Shown here: one piece after another, positions 22,601 through 35,049 of the stretch | Layout of the letters: the number at the start of each line of letters is the position of its first letter | Position numbering within the stretch: position 1 is the first letter of the stretch | NCBI GenBank assembly: GCA_032719365.1 | Contig: CM064863.1 | Span: 65,683,583-65,747,582 of the forward strand | Direction: 5' to 3' | DNA length: 64,000 nt | DNA from: Prinsepia uniflora | Lineage: Eukaryota > Streptophyta > Magnoliopsida > Rosales > Rosaceae | Notes under the pieces: generated by a model | What the model was told of the DNA's origin: nothing | The model's input: the letters and a program-made list of their open reading frames with translations, nothing else | Databases searched by the model: none | Position numbers and translations under genes: made by a program

Positions 22601-25600
22601 TCACCGGACATTTTCCCTTCGGCGCACATATCGAGTTCTGTCGTTGTATCTAGGTCTGTCCTGTGCCCTCGAGGGCTGCGGCTCCACCCTCCTCTGCCTT
22701 TCTGGAGACCTTTGAACAATTTCTCCATTCACAAACAACTCAGCTGCAATTAAAATAAAAGGTTAAACAATGCTCAGTCACAAGAACAGGGAGCCCTTAG
22801 AAGATTTCAAGATACAACAAGGCAAAAAATTTAGTGGGGCAGATCAAACAATTCAAAATACAAATTTAAAGCATGATAAAAAAATATTAGGAATTGATTG
22901 TTTCTAATAGAGAATGTTGTTGTAAACCAAAACCTTTTTATATAAATATGTCACACCCATGTCAGCAATGCATGCTGATTAAAAAAAATTAAGAAAACAT
23001 GGCACCAAATAGAAAGAATAATCAGGCTAGGGTCATCATACAAGCAAAATGATAAATTATGACTATTTATCAACCCCAATGATTCTGAAACTTCATAAAA
23101 TGAAACAATCATAAATTGGAAGAGGGATCAGCATACAAAGCAAGACATATTACCAACTAAGCAATTGGCTTTACCGATATGAACAGGGAGCTTCAAGAAT
23201 GAAATATATTGGTTAAATCAAATATCAGCATGGATGTCTTTTTAACTTTAAAGGTCACCAAATGTATCAACTCCAATGACTCTGTAACTCCACAGCATAC
23301 AAGAAGCAACAGAACAGGATGGAGAGAGTTCGTGTGAGTCCATTAGCATTCAAAACTAGACATTGCCCATTGAGCTAATAGCTTTGCCAAGATGGACTCA
23401 GTTACAAGAAAAGAAAAAATATTTAGCAAGGCCAACCTACTTGCAGGGAGCAAGGATATTTTTTAAATAATAAAAACCTCAACTCCAATGATTCTGTAAC
23501 TTCACAACATAAAAAAAGCAACAGAACAGAATGGAAAGATTTAGTGCGAGTCTATTAGCATCCAACACCTGGGCATTGCCCACTGAGCTATTCGCTTTGC
23601 CAAGACGGCCCGAGTAACAAGAAGAAAAAAAATTATTCCATAAATCAAACCAATTGTCTGCAAGGATGCCTTTCTAATTATAATAACGCAACAGGATGGA
23701 AAGAGTTCATACTAGTCCATTAGCATTCAAAAGTAGACACTGCCCACTGAAGACTAATAGCCTTGCCAAGATGGACTGACAGTTTCAAGAAAGATTACAT
23801 TGAATTAACAGACACTCAGAAAGGATGACTTCTAATGACAAAGATGATCTGCTTCTTAAGGCCAAATTTCTACAAAAACTGGGGTAGTCAGTAATATTAG
23901 CCTTCAGCACCCGCCCACACGTATGTTAATTTTTATTTTGTTTCTAATATACTTATTAAAAAAAAATTCTAAAAATATGATGAAATATAAAATAAATAAA
24001 TAAAGTATGAGGTACTGACTACCTACTCCCTCCATTAATATATTTTCCTTTTAGTTTTTCATTTAAAATATCTACCTTTCACCATTTTTTCCATACCTAT
24101 TCAATTGTTTTTCTTAAAAAAAATCATTAAAAAGGGTATTTTTGTCCAAATATTTTTAATGAAGCATTGTAACACTAAACTACTCTCCTCTTTGCTTATT
24201 GTCAAAAAGCAAGTGTTGCAAGCTTCACCAAAAAAAAATTCAGACGATAATACACTAAATTAATGAAAATTTTACAAGAACAAATTTAAAATAAGCACAA
24301 ATAGTATAAACATATTTAAATTTAAAAAATATATTAATATTTTGGTGAAGGGAGTGGGCAATTACTTCATCCCATATCCACATTGCCTTTTTTATATAAA
24401 AATATTTTTATCTTATTTTAAAAAAAAATTAAAAATAAACTAAAACCAAAACAAACATTAACATGTAAGTAAGCAGGTGCAGGAGGCTAGCAGAGGAGTG
24501 AATGAAGCGATAACTTCACTTACATCATCTCTGCTTTTAGATAATTATATAGCCAGCACACGATAAACACAATATAAAAGCAAAAGCACAAACAAAAAAA
24601 TGATGAACGTGCAAGAAAACAAACAAGTTTCTTCAAGGTATGTTTCATCTCCACTGTTCCACAACCCCATGTATTACAAGAAGCACAGAAGAGTCAAGAG
24701 AGACATTTGATGCAAGTCCATTAGCATTCAAAGTTGTATAATGCCTGTAAGGCCTATTTGACTTCTCAAAGATGGACTGTGTTCAGACATGCATTCCAGT
24801 GCAACCATAATCAACATATCCCTCACTCTAAAACATCTATTATTACTCTGATGTTATGTGCACAAGTAAAACATACACATGAATAAAAATCCTCAGCACA
24901 AATATGTCATTATACCGAAGAAATTATGTACTCTTTCATCATCAAATGGAAGCATATAACTATATAAGAATCTCTGAACTACTAAAAACCCGACTAGAAC
25001 ACCACCCAACTCAAGCTATGTCATCATCCAAATGTGGGAGCACCAGATTAGCTCTGAAAACAACCAAGTTCTTAACTTTCAAACCCTCAAAAACTTACCC
25101 CCATAATCTTTATACTCAGGATCGACATATGAATCCGGAAGCACAAAAAGAACACCAGGCAAACCTGAAAAGAAAGAATATTAAAATTAAGGAAAGAAGC
25201 AGGCATACCCTAATGCACAAATTAAATAGAATATAAAAAGACACGGAAAAACTGGAAACTAAACATCAATCTGCAATTTACATTACGAACCTTCAAGCTT
25301 ATTTGAGGTCTCCTCATCGATCTCACACCCAAAACCAAAGTATCTCTCGCATGAAACGTTGTATATTTTCTTCTTTGCCTCTTCCTCGCTACGAACAACA
25401 ACAACAACAAAAAACAGATAACTTTCAATTAAACAATATTAAGAAGACGATTCTATCATTATCACACCACTAAAAACAGCTACAAACAAACTCAAAAATC
25501 CCACAAATGCATATAATAAAAACGCTACAACAAGAATTTTACAATACAAAATGTTTATTTTTAGTCCGATAATGATTTCCTTCAATATGAAGGAAATCAA

Positions 25601-26061
25601 AGACGTACTTCAAAAAGACATTACCTCCCAACGACCTTAGCCAGCGTCTGAACATAGCAATCGATCATCTGCTGCTTGCTAGCACCCTCACCTGCCGGCT
25701 TGTCTATGATTATGAGCCAGTGATTGTAGTCACAGCCAGGAAAAAGCGGGGCCATTTCAGTGGGTGGACGGTCACTGAAGTTAGAACCCGAGTTAAGTGG
25801 CGAGTATGAACCTCCAGAGCGGTTGACCCGGCATCGGATCGGAGTGTAACGGGTGATGGAGTTAGGAAATCGTGCGGCGTGGGAGAGAGGTGCGAGCGAC
25901 CTACGACCAAGGATGAGAGATGGGATGGAGGGAGGCTGGGTTAGATTGGAAGTGGATAAGAGGCGTTTCGGTACGAGAAGGGAGATTGTAGGGTAGCGAG
26001 AGATTACGGTGGTGGTTGTGGCGGCGGCCATCGCAATGGCTCGGACTAGGGTTTTCACCAT
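22601..26061 (-). CDS. MORF2: Multiple organellar RNA editing factor 2-like (MORF2/RIP2), plastid
   Basis: Complete four-exon gene: exons 26061-25625, 25388-25291, 25164-25099 and 22743-22601, all introns GT-AG, 744 nt coding for 247 aa. MORF proteins bind PPR editing factors and help organellar C-to-U RNA editing. Residues ~1-75 are rich in Ser, Thr and Arg, as in a transit peptide. The conserved MORF domain follows: PPTEMAPLFPGCDYNHWL, then SEEEAKKKIYNVSCERYFGF, then LPGVLFVLPDSYVDPEYKDYG. The basic tail ends RRRENVR. The 'NRSGGSYSPLNSGSNF' segment before the domain is close to the plastid member MORF2 rather than the mitochondrial ones. Intron 3 is 2,355 bp and holds repeats and a foldback element. 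A second Met 10 codons in is an alternative start. No disabling change is seen. Confidence 0.93.
22980..24790. repeat. ~200-bp degenerate tandem repeats in MORF2 intron 3
   Basis: Units beginning 'caactccaatga.tctgtaact' recur near 23070, 23269 and 23479, with further partial units near 23690 and 24650. Each carries 'gtccattagcattcaaa' and 'gctttgccaagatggact'. Spacing is about 200-210 bp. The foldback element at 23899-24488 separates the last unit from the others. Confidence 0.75.
23899..24488. mobile_element. Foldback/MITE-like element in MORF2 intron 3
   Basis: The ends are imperfect inverted repeats of about 45 bp: left AGCCTTCAGCACCCGCC; right, in reverse complement, AGCCTCCTGCACCTGC. 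Both continue into ATGTTAAT and a T-rich stretch. Inner parts are also inverted ('ctactccctccattaata' against 'ggtgaagggagtgggc'). No clear target duplication and no coding capacity. Confidence 0.55.
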
Positions 26062-26231
26062 TTTTTGGGGAATGGGAGAGCGTGAGAGAGACAGCGATAA
26101 TCAGATATTCAGACGAGGGTTTATGTCAGGATGGTGTGAGTGGCATTTTATCTAGAGTTTTCTTATGACTTTTGGGTTGGGTCAGCAGTGGATAAGTTTC
26201 TGGGCTTCAAATGACAGGTATAAAATTGTTA

Positions 26232-26745
26232 GCACCGGCATCATTCGGTATGGTTCGGTGATACTGAAATCGTACTAAATAATTTTAACCGGTTTAGTAC
26301 CGTATAGTATTTTTAAATATAAAATTGATACTGTACCGTATCGTATCAATTATATTCGGTACAGTTTTGGTTTTGAAGCTAAATTTATAATTTCATTTAT
26401 TTATTACTTGATTCAATATCTAAAAGTAACATTTTGATAAAATTCAGAAATTAGGACTCTTGCTGGGTAACAAATATTGTTCAAATGTATAGAAAATTCA
26501 TAACCCAATCAATTTCAATACATCAACTAAAATTAACAACATTAACTAAAAAAACCCTAACAAACAATTAAATCCATCAACTAAAAAACTCTTAAAATAA
26601 AATTAAATCTATAAACTAAATTATTATACAACTAAATCTATCAACTAAATTAATATACAATTAAATCCATTATTAGCTATTAGATTATTAGGGGTTTTTT
26701 ATGGTTGAATTTAATTTAATTTTTAATTAATTAAAAAATTAAAGC
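26232..26745. mobile_element. Truncated hAT-type MITE copy
   Basis: Closely similar in the same orientation to 27175-27670 of the complete MITE at 27161-27859, starting with the ACCGTACC-type subterminal motifs and continuing through the 'catcaactaaaattaaca' region. The terminal inverted repeats are not preserved at either end. Confidence 0.65.
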
Positions 26746-26769
26746 AATTTTCTTGTATATTTTTAACTA

Positions 26770-29060
26770 TAGTCAATATTTTGGAAACTCACCACAAAAC
26801 TATTATTGATAAGTACTTAGGAATTCATAACATTATTTTTTGGAAATATCCTCTAAATAGTAATGAATTAATGAAACGCCTTAATCAAAAGCTTACTGGT
26901 TGGAGAAGTGCTACTTTATCTAAAGTTGGCATCTAGTGTGATGGATATGCCTAATCATGTCTTTTCAGCTTTCTCTTGCTCAAAGAAAGTTGTAAAGGGT
27001 TTTAACTCTGCTTGTAAGACTTTTTTTTTGGGTAATAATTATATTACCCCCTCTTTTGTTTGGGCAGATGTTTGTTTCCTTAAATCCAAAGGTGGACTGG
27101 GTGTGCGACCAATTGAAAGATTTAATTAAGCGGCATTGACCAAACTAGGATGAAAAATTCTAGTCCTGGGCATGGTTCAGTATGGAGATGATACCGGAAC
27201 CGTACTAAATAATTTTAACCGGTTCGATATGGTATGATATTTCTAAATATAAAATTGATATCGTACCATACCGTACCAATTAGGTTCGGTACGGTTTCAG
27301 TTTTGAAGCCAAATTCATAATTCATTTATTTATTATTTGATTCAATGTCTAAATGTAACATTTTGATAAAATTGATAAATTAGGACTCTTGTTGGGTAAC
27401 AAATATTGCTCAAAATGTATAGAAAATTCATAACCTAATCAATCTCAATACATCAACTAAAATTAACAATATTAACAAAAAAACCCTAACAAACTATTAA
27501 ATCCATCAACTAAAAAACTCTTAAAATACAATTAAATCTATCAACTAAATTATTATACAATTAAATCTATCAACTAAATTAATATACAATTAAATCCATC
27601 ATTAGCTATTAGACTATCAGCGATTTTTTATTGTTGAATTTAATTTAATTTTTAATTAATTAAAAAAATAAAAACCGGTTCGGTTTTGGTATGGGACGGT
27701 ATTCCGTAACATCGAAACCGATCTCGTACTGATTTAAACCGATATGGTATCGGTATGGTACCGATCATCCTTTCGGTTTTACTATTCGATTTTTTTTTCG
27801 ATTTGGTATGATACGGGACGAGATGGTTTCAACATTTCGGGACAATATGCCCACCCTTAGAAAATTTTATCACAACACGAGAATTGGTTGGTTAAATTTG
27901 TGCGTGCAAAATATCTTCGAAGGGTTGTTAACTTTTTTATTTGTTCCAAAAGACCGAATAACTCTTTAGCTTGGAAAGGCATCTTGGATGTTAGAACTCT
28001 CTTATTTAGAGGTGTTCGTTGAATTGTTGGTGGCGATAAAAATATTAACTTTTGGGGTTTCAATTGGACCTTTCCTTTTCCTTTGGCTAACCTGGTGGAT
28101 CCTAATTCTATTAATCAGTTAGACTAGTCCTTAACAGTAGAAAAGTTCATTCATAATAATAATTGAGATATTCCAACTCTCAAGAATTTATTGTCAGAGG
28201 AAGTTGTTAATTTTATTTGTGTTATTCCTTTTACCTTCTTCATCTACCATCCAGGAAGACAAATTTGTTTGGGGTCGGAACCCAAAAAGGGAATTCTCAA
28301 TTAAATCTGCTTGTCACTATCAGGAAAATAATATCTCTCCTTATCCGGAAGCCATTTGTCTCAACAAGATGTGGAAGCTTTGTATCCCTCCTAAGACTAA
28401 ATTCTTTGCTTGGCTCCTCCTAAGATAGCGGTTGAGTACTAGGGATCGTCTAAGTCATCACCTCTCTAGTATTCTCCTTGATTCCCTTGGTGTATTAATC
28501 AGGTTGAATCTGCTCATCATCTCTTGATTGATTGCCATTTTACTCAGTAATGTTGGAGCTATACTCATGATCTTGTTAGGGATAGACCTAATAATCAATT
28601 GATGGACTGGTTTAAATCTCGTAATGCCTCTGAAAAGCCAAGTCTGCCCTCATAATTGGGTAATGCTCTTATTATTTGCTAGCTCATTTAGAAAGCTCGT
28701 AACGATTGGATCTTCTCAAGAAAGGAAACAAATCCCTTCAGCATTAACATGACTGCTAGATCCTGGATAAGTTCTCATTTTAAGGCGAACTTCTCCAAGA
28801 TTGGGCATGATAAGTCGTATATGGATGCTATTTGCTGACAGTTCCCTAATAATCATTATGTCAAGCTAAACTTTGATGGTTTAGCTGTTCAGAATGGCAA
28901 GGCTACCTCTAGCTATGTTATTCATAATGGGCGGGGTTTACCTATCTTTTCTGCTATTAAAAATACTGGCTCTACAGATATTCTTACGGCAGAAGCCAAT
29001 GCGATGGTTGATGGCCTGAATCCGGTCTGTTTAACAATCGTGTTAAAGATGTCCAATTTG
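26770..29060 (+). pseudogene. LINE (non-LTR retrotransposon) 3' portion, broken
   Basis: The 3' part of a plant L1-type ORF2. 26790-27130 encodes the region after the reverse-transcriptase core (KYLGI, LNQKLTGW, then FVWADVCFLKSKGGLGVR). 27866-28110 continues it (SLAWKGILD, FWGFNW). 28250-28430 is the zinc-binding domain seen after RT (FVWGRNPKREFSIKSACHY, MWKLCIPPKTKFFAWLLLR). 28860-29020 is an RNase H-like domain (VKLNFDG, ILTAEANAMVDGL). Several stops and frameshifts occur, and a hAT MITE (27161-27859) splits it. The catalytic RT core and the 5' half are missing. Confidence 0.85.
27161..27859. mobile_element. hAT-type MITE inserted in the LINE
   Basis: 699 bp with ends TAGTCCTGGGCATGG (left) and, in reverse complement, TAAGGGTGGGCATA (right). 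The LINE reading resumes directly after it. The flanking 8-mers aaaaattc and gaaaattt match at 6 of 8 positions, consistent with an aged duplication. Same family as 26232-26745 and related to 7503-8470. Confidence 0.8.
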
Positions 29061-30309
29061 AACCTGATTGGTTAATGAATCAGGTAACTTGTGTAACCAA
29101 TTTAACAAAAATTTCGTGTTGATCAAAATCCAATTATCTATTACTTAATTAGCCTATTTAACTAATTTAATGTACAAGATTTAATAAGTAAATAGGTAGA
29201 TACAAGGGTTAGTGATTGCCACGTTTGTTAAACTAGTTAATATATAAGTCATTATACTGATTAGCATGTTAAATCAAAATCTACTTATTTATTAAACAGA
29301 CTAATAGATCATTATACGAGTTAGTATGTTGATCCAAAATCCACTTTTTATTATAAAGGTTATAACAAATTGACCAAAAATTTTAATTATGCATGTTGAT
29401 TCAAATAAAACAAATTTTACATAGATTTTCAATCGCGTAAAATATTATCACCTTTAGGGCATCTCTAGTAATGCCCTCAAAAAGCACTATAGAACAAAGT
29501 TTAGGAATTGTTGGTAAAAAATCATTTTGGACTAAAGGGTCAGCCAAATATAGCTGACCCTTTGAGATGGGCTAAATGGTGGGCCCTTATTTTTGGAAAA
29601 GTTGATGATTTATCTCTTGTGTCATTATTTCCCGATGACTTACTGCTATATAATGACGACTTTTTGCCTCTTCTCATTTAGATTAATAATAAAAATATTT
29701 TTCAATTAAGTTAAGTATTAGTCAATTTAAATATTACTATTCAAATTTTGAAAAACTTAAAATTCATTTATTACAATATATTAAATGCCAAAACAAATAC
29801 AAAGATAAGACTAAAATAAAATACAAACATATGACTTATGAAAAATAACTTACAAACATCTAGACTCAATAGTAAGATAAACATGTTTATCATGACAATG
29901 AATTACCATTTATTACATCCACCATAAATTAAGTGTAACTCCGCTCATATTCAATGTCCGTGCATAACCCAAAGATGTGCGACAAGATCATTTTAGAGTT
30001 ATTTGTTTGCATTACGAAATCTCATCATTTTGTAACGAGACAAATATTCGTCCAAAATCTTATCATTGTTGTTTTATAAATTTAAATGATATTTTTATCA
30101 ATGTTTGATAGGATTTTATGTATACAACTGAGATAAGGTGAGACAATTAAGAGATAAGAAATCTCGACAATCAATCATATGCTTACACGTGGCAATTTTT
30201 TTTGTCCAAAATCTTAACAATTTTTATTTTTAAATTTAAATGATATTTTATCAATGTTTTATAAGATTTTATTAATACAACTGAGATAAGGTGAGATTAC
30301 TAAGAAATA
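29061..30309. other. AT-rich intergenic sequence
   Basis: No gene seen. 29458-29480 ('gggcatctctagtaatgccct') resembles one end of a PIF- or hAT-type MITE, but no matching right end was found. A short perfect hairpin (aagggtcagc / gctgaccctt) is at about 29538-29565. Confidence 0.35.
30050..30308 (+). repeat. Two ~110-bp direct repeats beside a solo LTR
   Basis: 'gtccaaaatctta.caa...aaatttaaatgatatttt.atcaatgtttgata' and 'acaactgagataaggtgaga' occur twice in the same order, at about 30050-30155 and 30205-30300. Confidence 0.7.
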
Positions 30310-30314
30310 GTAAA

Positions 30315-33172
30315 TGTAACAACCTGTCTCGAGTTTACGGGATTAATTACAAGATTAATTAAGGGTTATCATGACTAATTGGGGATTAGTCGTGGGATTT
30401 CGGACAGTCGGTGTAAAATGACGATTTTGCCCCTATGAATGGGCAAAAAGTTGACTTTTGACATGGAAGATCAAATGCACGGGGACTGAGAACCATTACG
30501 TAGATCGAGAGGTTACGAGTACGTAGACATGCAGCATGTCAAAATCAGACGTCGGACAAAAAAGTTACGGTTCACGGAAGGCAAACGGAACTATTCACGC
30601 ATACTGAGAAATTGTACAAATGGCTGTTTTGGATTGGGTAGGAAAATATGGGTGGACCAATCAATGAGTGACACATGTCCCTTATCTGATTGGCCCAAAA
30701 CCCAAGCTTTTGGGATCCTATTTTGTTCATCATTTTTCCCTTTGTTCCATTTTACCCAAAACACACACACACACACCCATCCCAAAACTTAACCCATCTT
30801 TCTCAAACCTTATCCATTGTCCTTGGAGTGTGAAGGGAAATGAGAGAATGTGACCAGACGAGCACGGTGGTGGCAACGACGAAAGTAGTCGTGCGTGGTA
30901 ACCGGAAACCCGATATGGTGAGTTTTTAAGTTCGAAAATTCAAAGTTTGGATTTAAGGTTTGTTGGATGATTTCGTTAATTGGAACTTGTTTCTTGGGTC
31001 ATTGCGAGGCTGAGGAATCAAAAATGGAAGGCTGAGGTGGCCAGAATCGATGGCACGGCGAAGTTGCCGGTGGCCAGATTATTCAAGCTTGGGAAGGTAG
31101 TTTCTAGTTCGTTTTTCTTGATTTTGATTAGTTAGGGTAGTTTCTAGGTTAATGATGATCGGTTAGGAAGAAAGAGAGATGAAAATGGTGTAGAAATAAA
31201 AAAATGGGAGCCGGGTTAGGGTCTCTGGTCTGCGCGACCCGGTTAAGGAAAACGGGTCTGACCTGGTTCAGGAAAACGGGTCTGACCCATCTCGAAGAAG
31301 AACGATGATATCATCAGATAACGTCATCATGTCAGATGTCAGGCCACGTGGCCCAATCCCAAGACGATAAGTGTCATGTTGGTAGTGCTCAGTCAGCCTG
31401 ACATGTCAGACACGTGGACCAATGGGCTGCTGACATGTGGCACCTATCAGGTCTGACACATGTCAGATCTGACAGCTGATAGGATGATATCATGCTCACA
31501 TCAGCATTGACCTGATCGTTGATTTTTTACTAGCAACTTTAACCCGCGAGTGGGGGCGCATGGGCACGAATCTCGAGGTACGATCAGTACTATTTTAAAG
31601 GTTTTGACGATTTGAATCCAATAGTGGTGATTTTAGGTCGATCGGAGATCGTTTGATAGGTCAAATTGAGGTTTTTAGCCTAGGTTGCGTGTCCAGGACA
31701 CGTTGACTTTTCCGGCAGTTTTGGGGGTTTATGATTAGGACTGGTATCGATGATTAGTAACCTTTGAGTGTGATTTGGACAGGTCCGGATGACCTAGAGA
31801 GGTTGGATTAGCCCGGAAAGGCTTAGGGTGCAGCGTGCAAGCGAGCAGTAAGGACGGTCGGTGAGTGGACATTTGATTTCTAAATATGATGCATGTATAA
31901 CTGTTTTATATGTTTTATATTGATGATTTGAGATGCCTTAAGTGCATATGATTGTGGTATTTGGTATTTATGTATTTACACGTATTTCGAGGTTTATGGT
32001 TTTATGTTGGGTTTTTTACATGCTTCTGTTTTCTATGGTGTGATTAATGGAATGATTTGGATTTGGATTTATGAACTATCGAATGTGAAGTCCATTTGAT
32101 TTTACGAGGTATCGAGCTGGAGGCCCAAATGGTTTATATTATCGGGCTTGAGACCCAGTTGGTTATGATATTGGACATAAGTCGTAGTTATGGTTCTATG
32201 AAATGGAATTTTGGGATGAGTCCCCTGAGTTTTGGAAATTGGTTTATGGAAATTATACCTCAGGCTGAGACCCTATTGGAATGTGGAAATTGGATTTGAG
32301 GCATAAATGGTTTTATAATGGTTTTCCACTGGATTGAATTTGGTTTTAAAAATATCATCCTTATGAGTGGATTGTCTCCTCCAGATGTCAGGGACACTAG
32401 AGCAGTCATGACGCATTTCCTGAGAAGGGTTGCCCTACGGAGAGACCGTAAGAGGTTCACATAGAGGGACTCGGGATCAGATTGCTATTGATTAGACATC
32501 CGAGATGTCATACCCCGGACAGTGATCCGGGAATTACCTAGACATTGTTGGACCCAGGGGATTACTCGGACTTCAGACCCCGAGTGGCACACTAAACCTT
32601 AGACCATGACAACATTGATTAGGCATTTGGGATGCCAAGGATTGGTTAACTATGTTTTTACTGGATTGGTTATGTGTTTACTGATTTGGGCAACGGCCCA
32701 CATGATTTTACATTTTGGGTTGAGTTCCCCTGTGGTTATGATTTTGGGCTAAGGCCCTAATGATTGAAGAAAAGAAATGGTTTTGATTAAACAATGTTTT
32801 CAGTGAGATATGATTTACAAAGCCTATGATTTGGTTTAAAGTAAATGATTATAATAACTGGTTTTCGTATGCATGCATGTTTTATAATGAAGGGTATAAA
32901 GGTCTTTTCGTGAAATGTATTTAATAAACTATTTATTTTCGTCCACTCACAACTTTTATGGTTTTAATACCCTTCAGGTTGATCGCGGATGCGGGCTGTA
33001 ACAAAGACAGAGATATCATATGTCGCCACATATCCTGACTACTCTGGTAGACTCAAGAGGATTTCGGTTTATCCCTAGTCTGGCACGTGGTGCTAGACGA
33101 GAGCATGACACATCCCGCGTTAATCCCGCAGGGGGGGGGGGGGTGGGGGAGGAATTGGAATGGGTCGTGTCA
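30315..33172 (+). mobile_element. Solo Gypsy LTR with 5-bp TSD
   Basis: A 2,858-bp plus-orientation LTR starting TGTAACAACCTGTC and ending tgggtcgtgtca, flanked by gtaaa at 30310-30314 and 33173-33177. No primer site or coding region is present, so it is a solo LTR. It shows the usual order of motifs of this group and ends with a 13-nt G run at 33131-33143. Frames inside it are not genes. Confidence 0.9.
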
Positions 33173-33177
33173 GTAAA

Positions 33178-33699
33178 TTTTGAGAATTAATCGAGTGTTT
33201 ACACGTGACAAATTATCTTATATGAAATATTTTTATTCTGTCACATCTTTGAAAAATAGTTAAAATGTGAATTTAGTGCATTTATTAATTTATTACAATT
33301 AAAGATATATTAAAAAACTATAAAATATTAAATTCAACTGATGAAAATGGTAAAATATTGCCTCACACTATTCATTAAAAAATTAATTTTTGAGAGCTAA
33401 ATTTTAGTTTAGGTAGCCTTTTAACGTGATAGATCCAATTAGTGTAATTATGTACGATCCCGTTTCGTGTCAGATGCAAATGGACATTACTCAGCGATAT
33501 CCGACAACTGTTGTTACATTCACAGCGCGAACATATTATGCTCCTTTGATCACTACAATGGCTACGGGCAAAAACGATGAAACTGTCGATCCTATCCAAA
33601 TACTGATCAAAAGATCTATCCAACATTTGCATCTAGCCTCTGTCCATTGTGACTGCTTCCACAAAATAGAATCAATGTAAGTAGATAATTAAATAGTTT
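33178..33699. other. Unassigned sequence
   Basis: A plus-strand frame at 33426-33680 (84 codons) has no motif I recognise and no supporting signals. The rest is AT-rich. Confidence 0.25.
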
Positions 33700-34822
33700 T
33701 TGACTTTATTCCATCTAAAATCCGCTCGTCTCTTTATGCCTCCGTTGATTTGGCCATATTCCATTCGAGAGCGCTCGTTTTGTGTTGTATAGTTTGTGAC
33801 CTACGAGGCGAAGTTTCGACCGAGGGAAATTTCGGCAGCATCACCCTACAGTTCTCCAAATGCACGACTTAGATATTTTAAACGAATATCTAGTATGCAT
33901 TTAGAGAACATTGAGGAGATATAAACCGAATTTCCCACGATCCAAACCTAATTATATAGACAGAAAACTACACAACGCATAGTTGTGCACTCCCAAACTG
34001 TCCGGATAAATGGAAAATTCAAGAGTTAGTCAATCAATCTGATTCACTGACTCTCAAATGAGTTTAAGGTTTTCCATTGAATTTCGTTATACAAAGTTAA
34101 TCAACCTGATTAACTTCGCATTAACGGATAAATCACAATTCCATAGCTCAACCATTTCTAGAATTCTAAGCATTTTCCACAATAAATCACAATTTTCAAA
34201 CATAATTAAATACAAATTTTTTAGAAAATTAAATTAAGAGGAAAACACACATACCTTTTATCCTTCAAATCAACCACAAAATACCTAAAAAAAACAATTT
34301 TAGCTTCAAATAACAAATAAAAATCGTAAAACAAAAAACAAAAAAATAAAATCATTAAAGCTTGGATGAAGTAATGATGAAGTAAATGATGAAGTGATGA
34401 TGAAGAGATGATGAAATGATGATGAAATTATGTAAAGAAGATGAGAGTAAATGAAGAAGAAGATGAAGAAATGAGTCTGCTTTTTGATTAAATGCAGATT
34501 AGAACTTTGTCCGACGAATCATTCGTCGGGCCAATTTTAATGACTCGTCGCGCAAAGTTTAGGTGCCAAAAATTTTCCCGCCCTGGGTGAACGGAAAACC
34601 TTTTACCAGTGCACCTAATTCGTCGTTATTGTGACCTTGCCCAACAGAGGTTGACCACTCAACCGGCAAACTGATCCCCTTTTGCGCGCCGTCGCCCACC
34701 GCTTCCCCCGAACGGTTTGCCCGGCGAGCCTCCCTTCATTCGCTGGACAAAGTTTTTTTTTACCGGTGAATTTTGCTTTGTCGGGCAAACTCTGGACAAG
34801 CAGAATATCTTTTCTTACTGTG
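33700..34822 (-). mobile_element. CACTA-like element end, remnant
   Basis: Two CAC-starting termini can be read on the minus strand: CACTGGTAAAAGG at 34611 and CACAGTAAGAAAA at 34822. Both resemble CACTA transposon ends. The sequence between and beside them holds inverted subterminal motifs ('ccgacgaatcattcgtcggg', 'gtcgggcaaactctgg', 'cgtcgcgc') as expected for CACTA subterminal repeats. No left end and no transposase were found, so boundaries are uncertain. Confidence 0.45.
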
Positions 34823-35049
34823 AAGAGAGCATTGCTAGAGATGATCTTAACATATACGATAAAGGGACACGAACATGTAACTCATGTGCTGTCAAAAATG
34901 AAGGACATTCACGCATACTACAGTTAGTCAGTTAGTGGCGACCGCACTGCTCTTATATAATGTAAGAGAAAACAATAAATTTTGTATTGAAAATATTCAT
35001 TATACGGCATACAAAAATGAAGTCTAAAATTCTAGAAATTTTTCTAGCA

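Noticed and set aside
29458..29660. PIF/hAT MITE starting gggcatctctag
   Set aside because: Only one end is recognisable. No inverted partner or target duplication was found.
33426..33680. 84-codon plus-strand frame as a gene
   Set aside because: No motif, no splice or promoter context, AT-rich surroundings. Left as unassigned.
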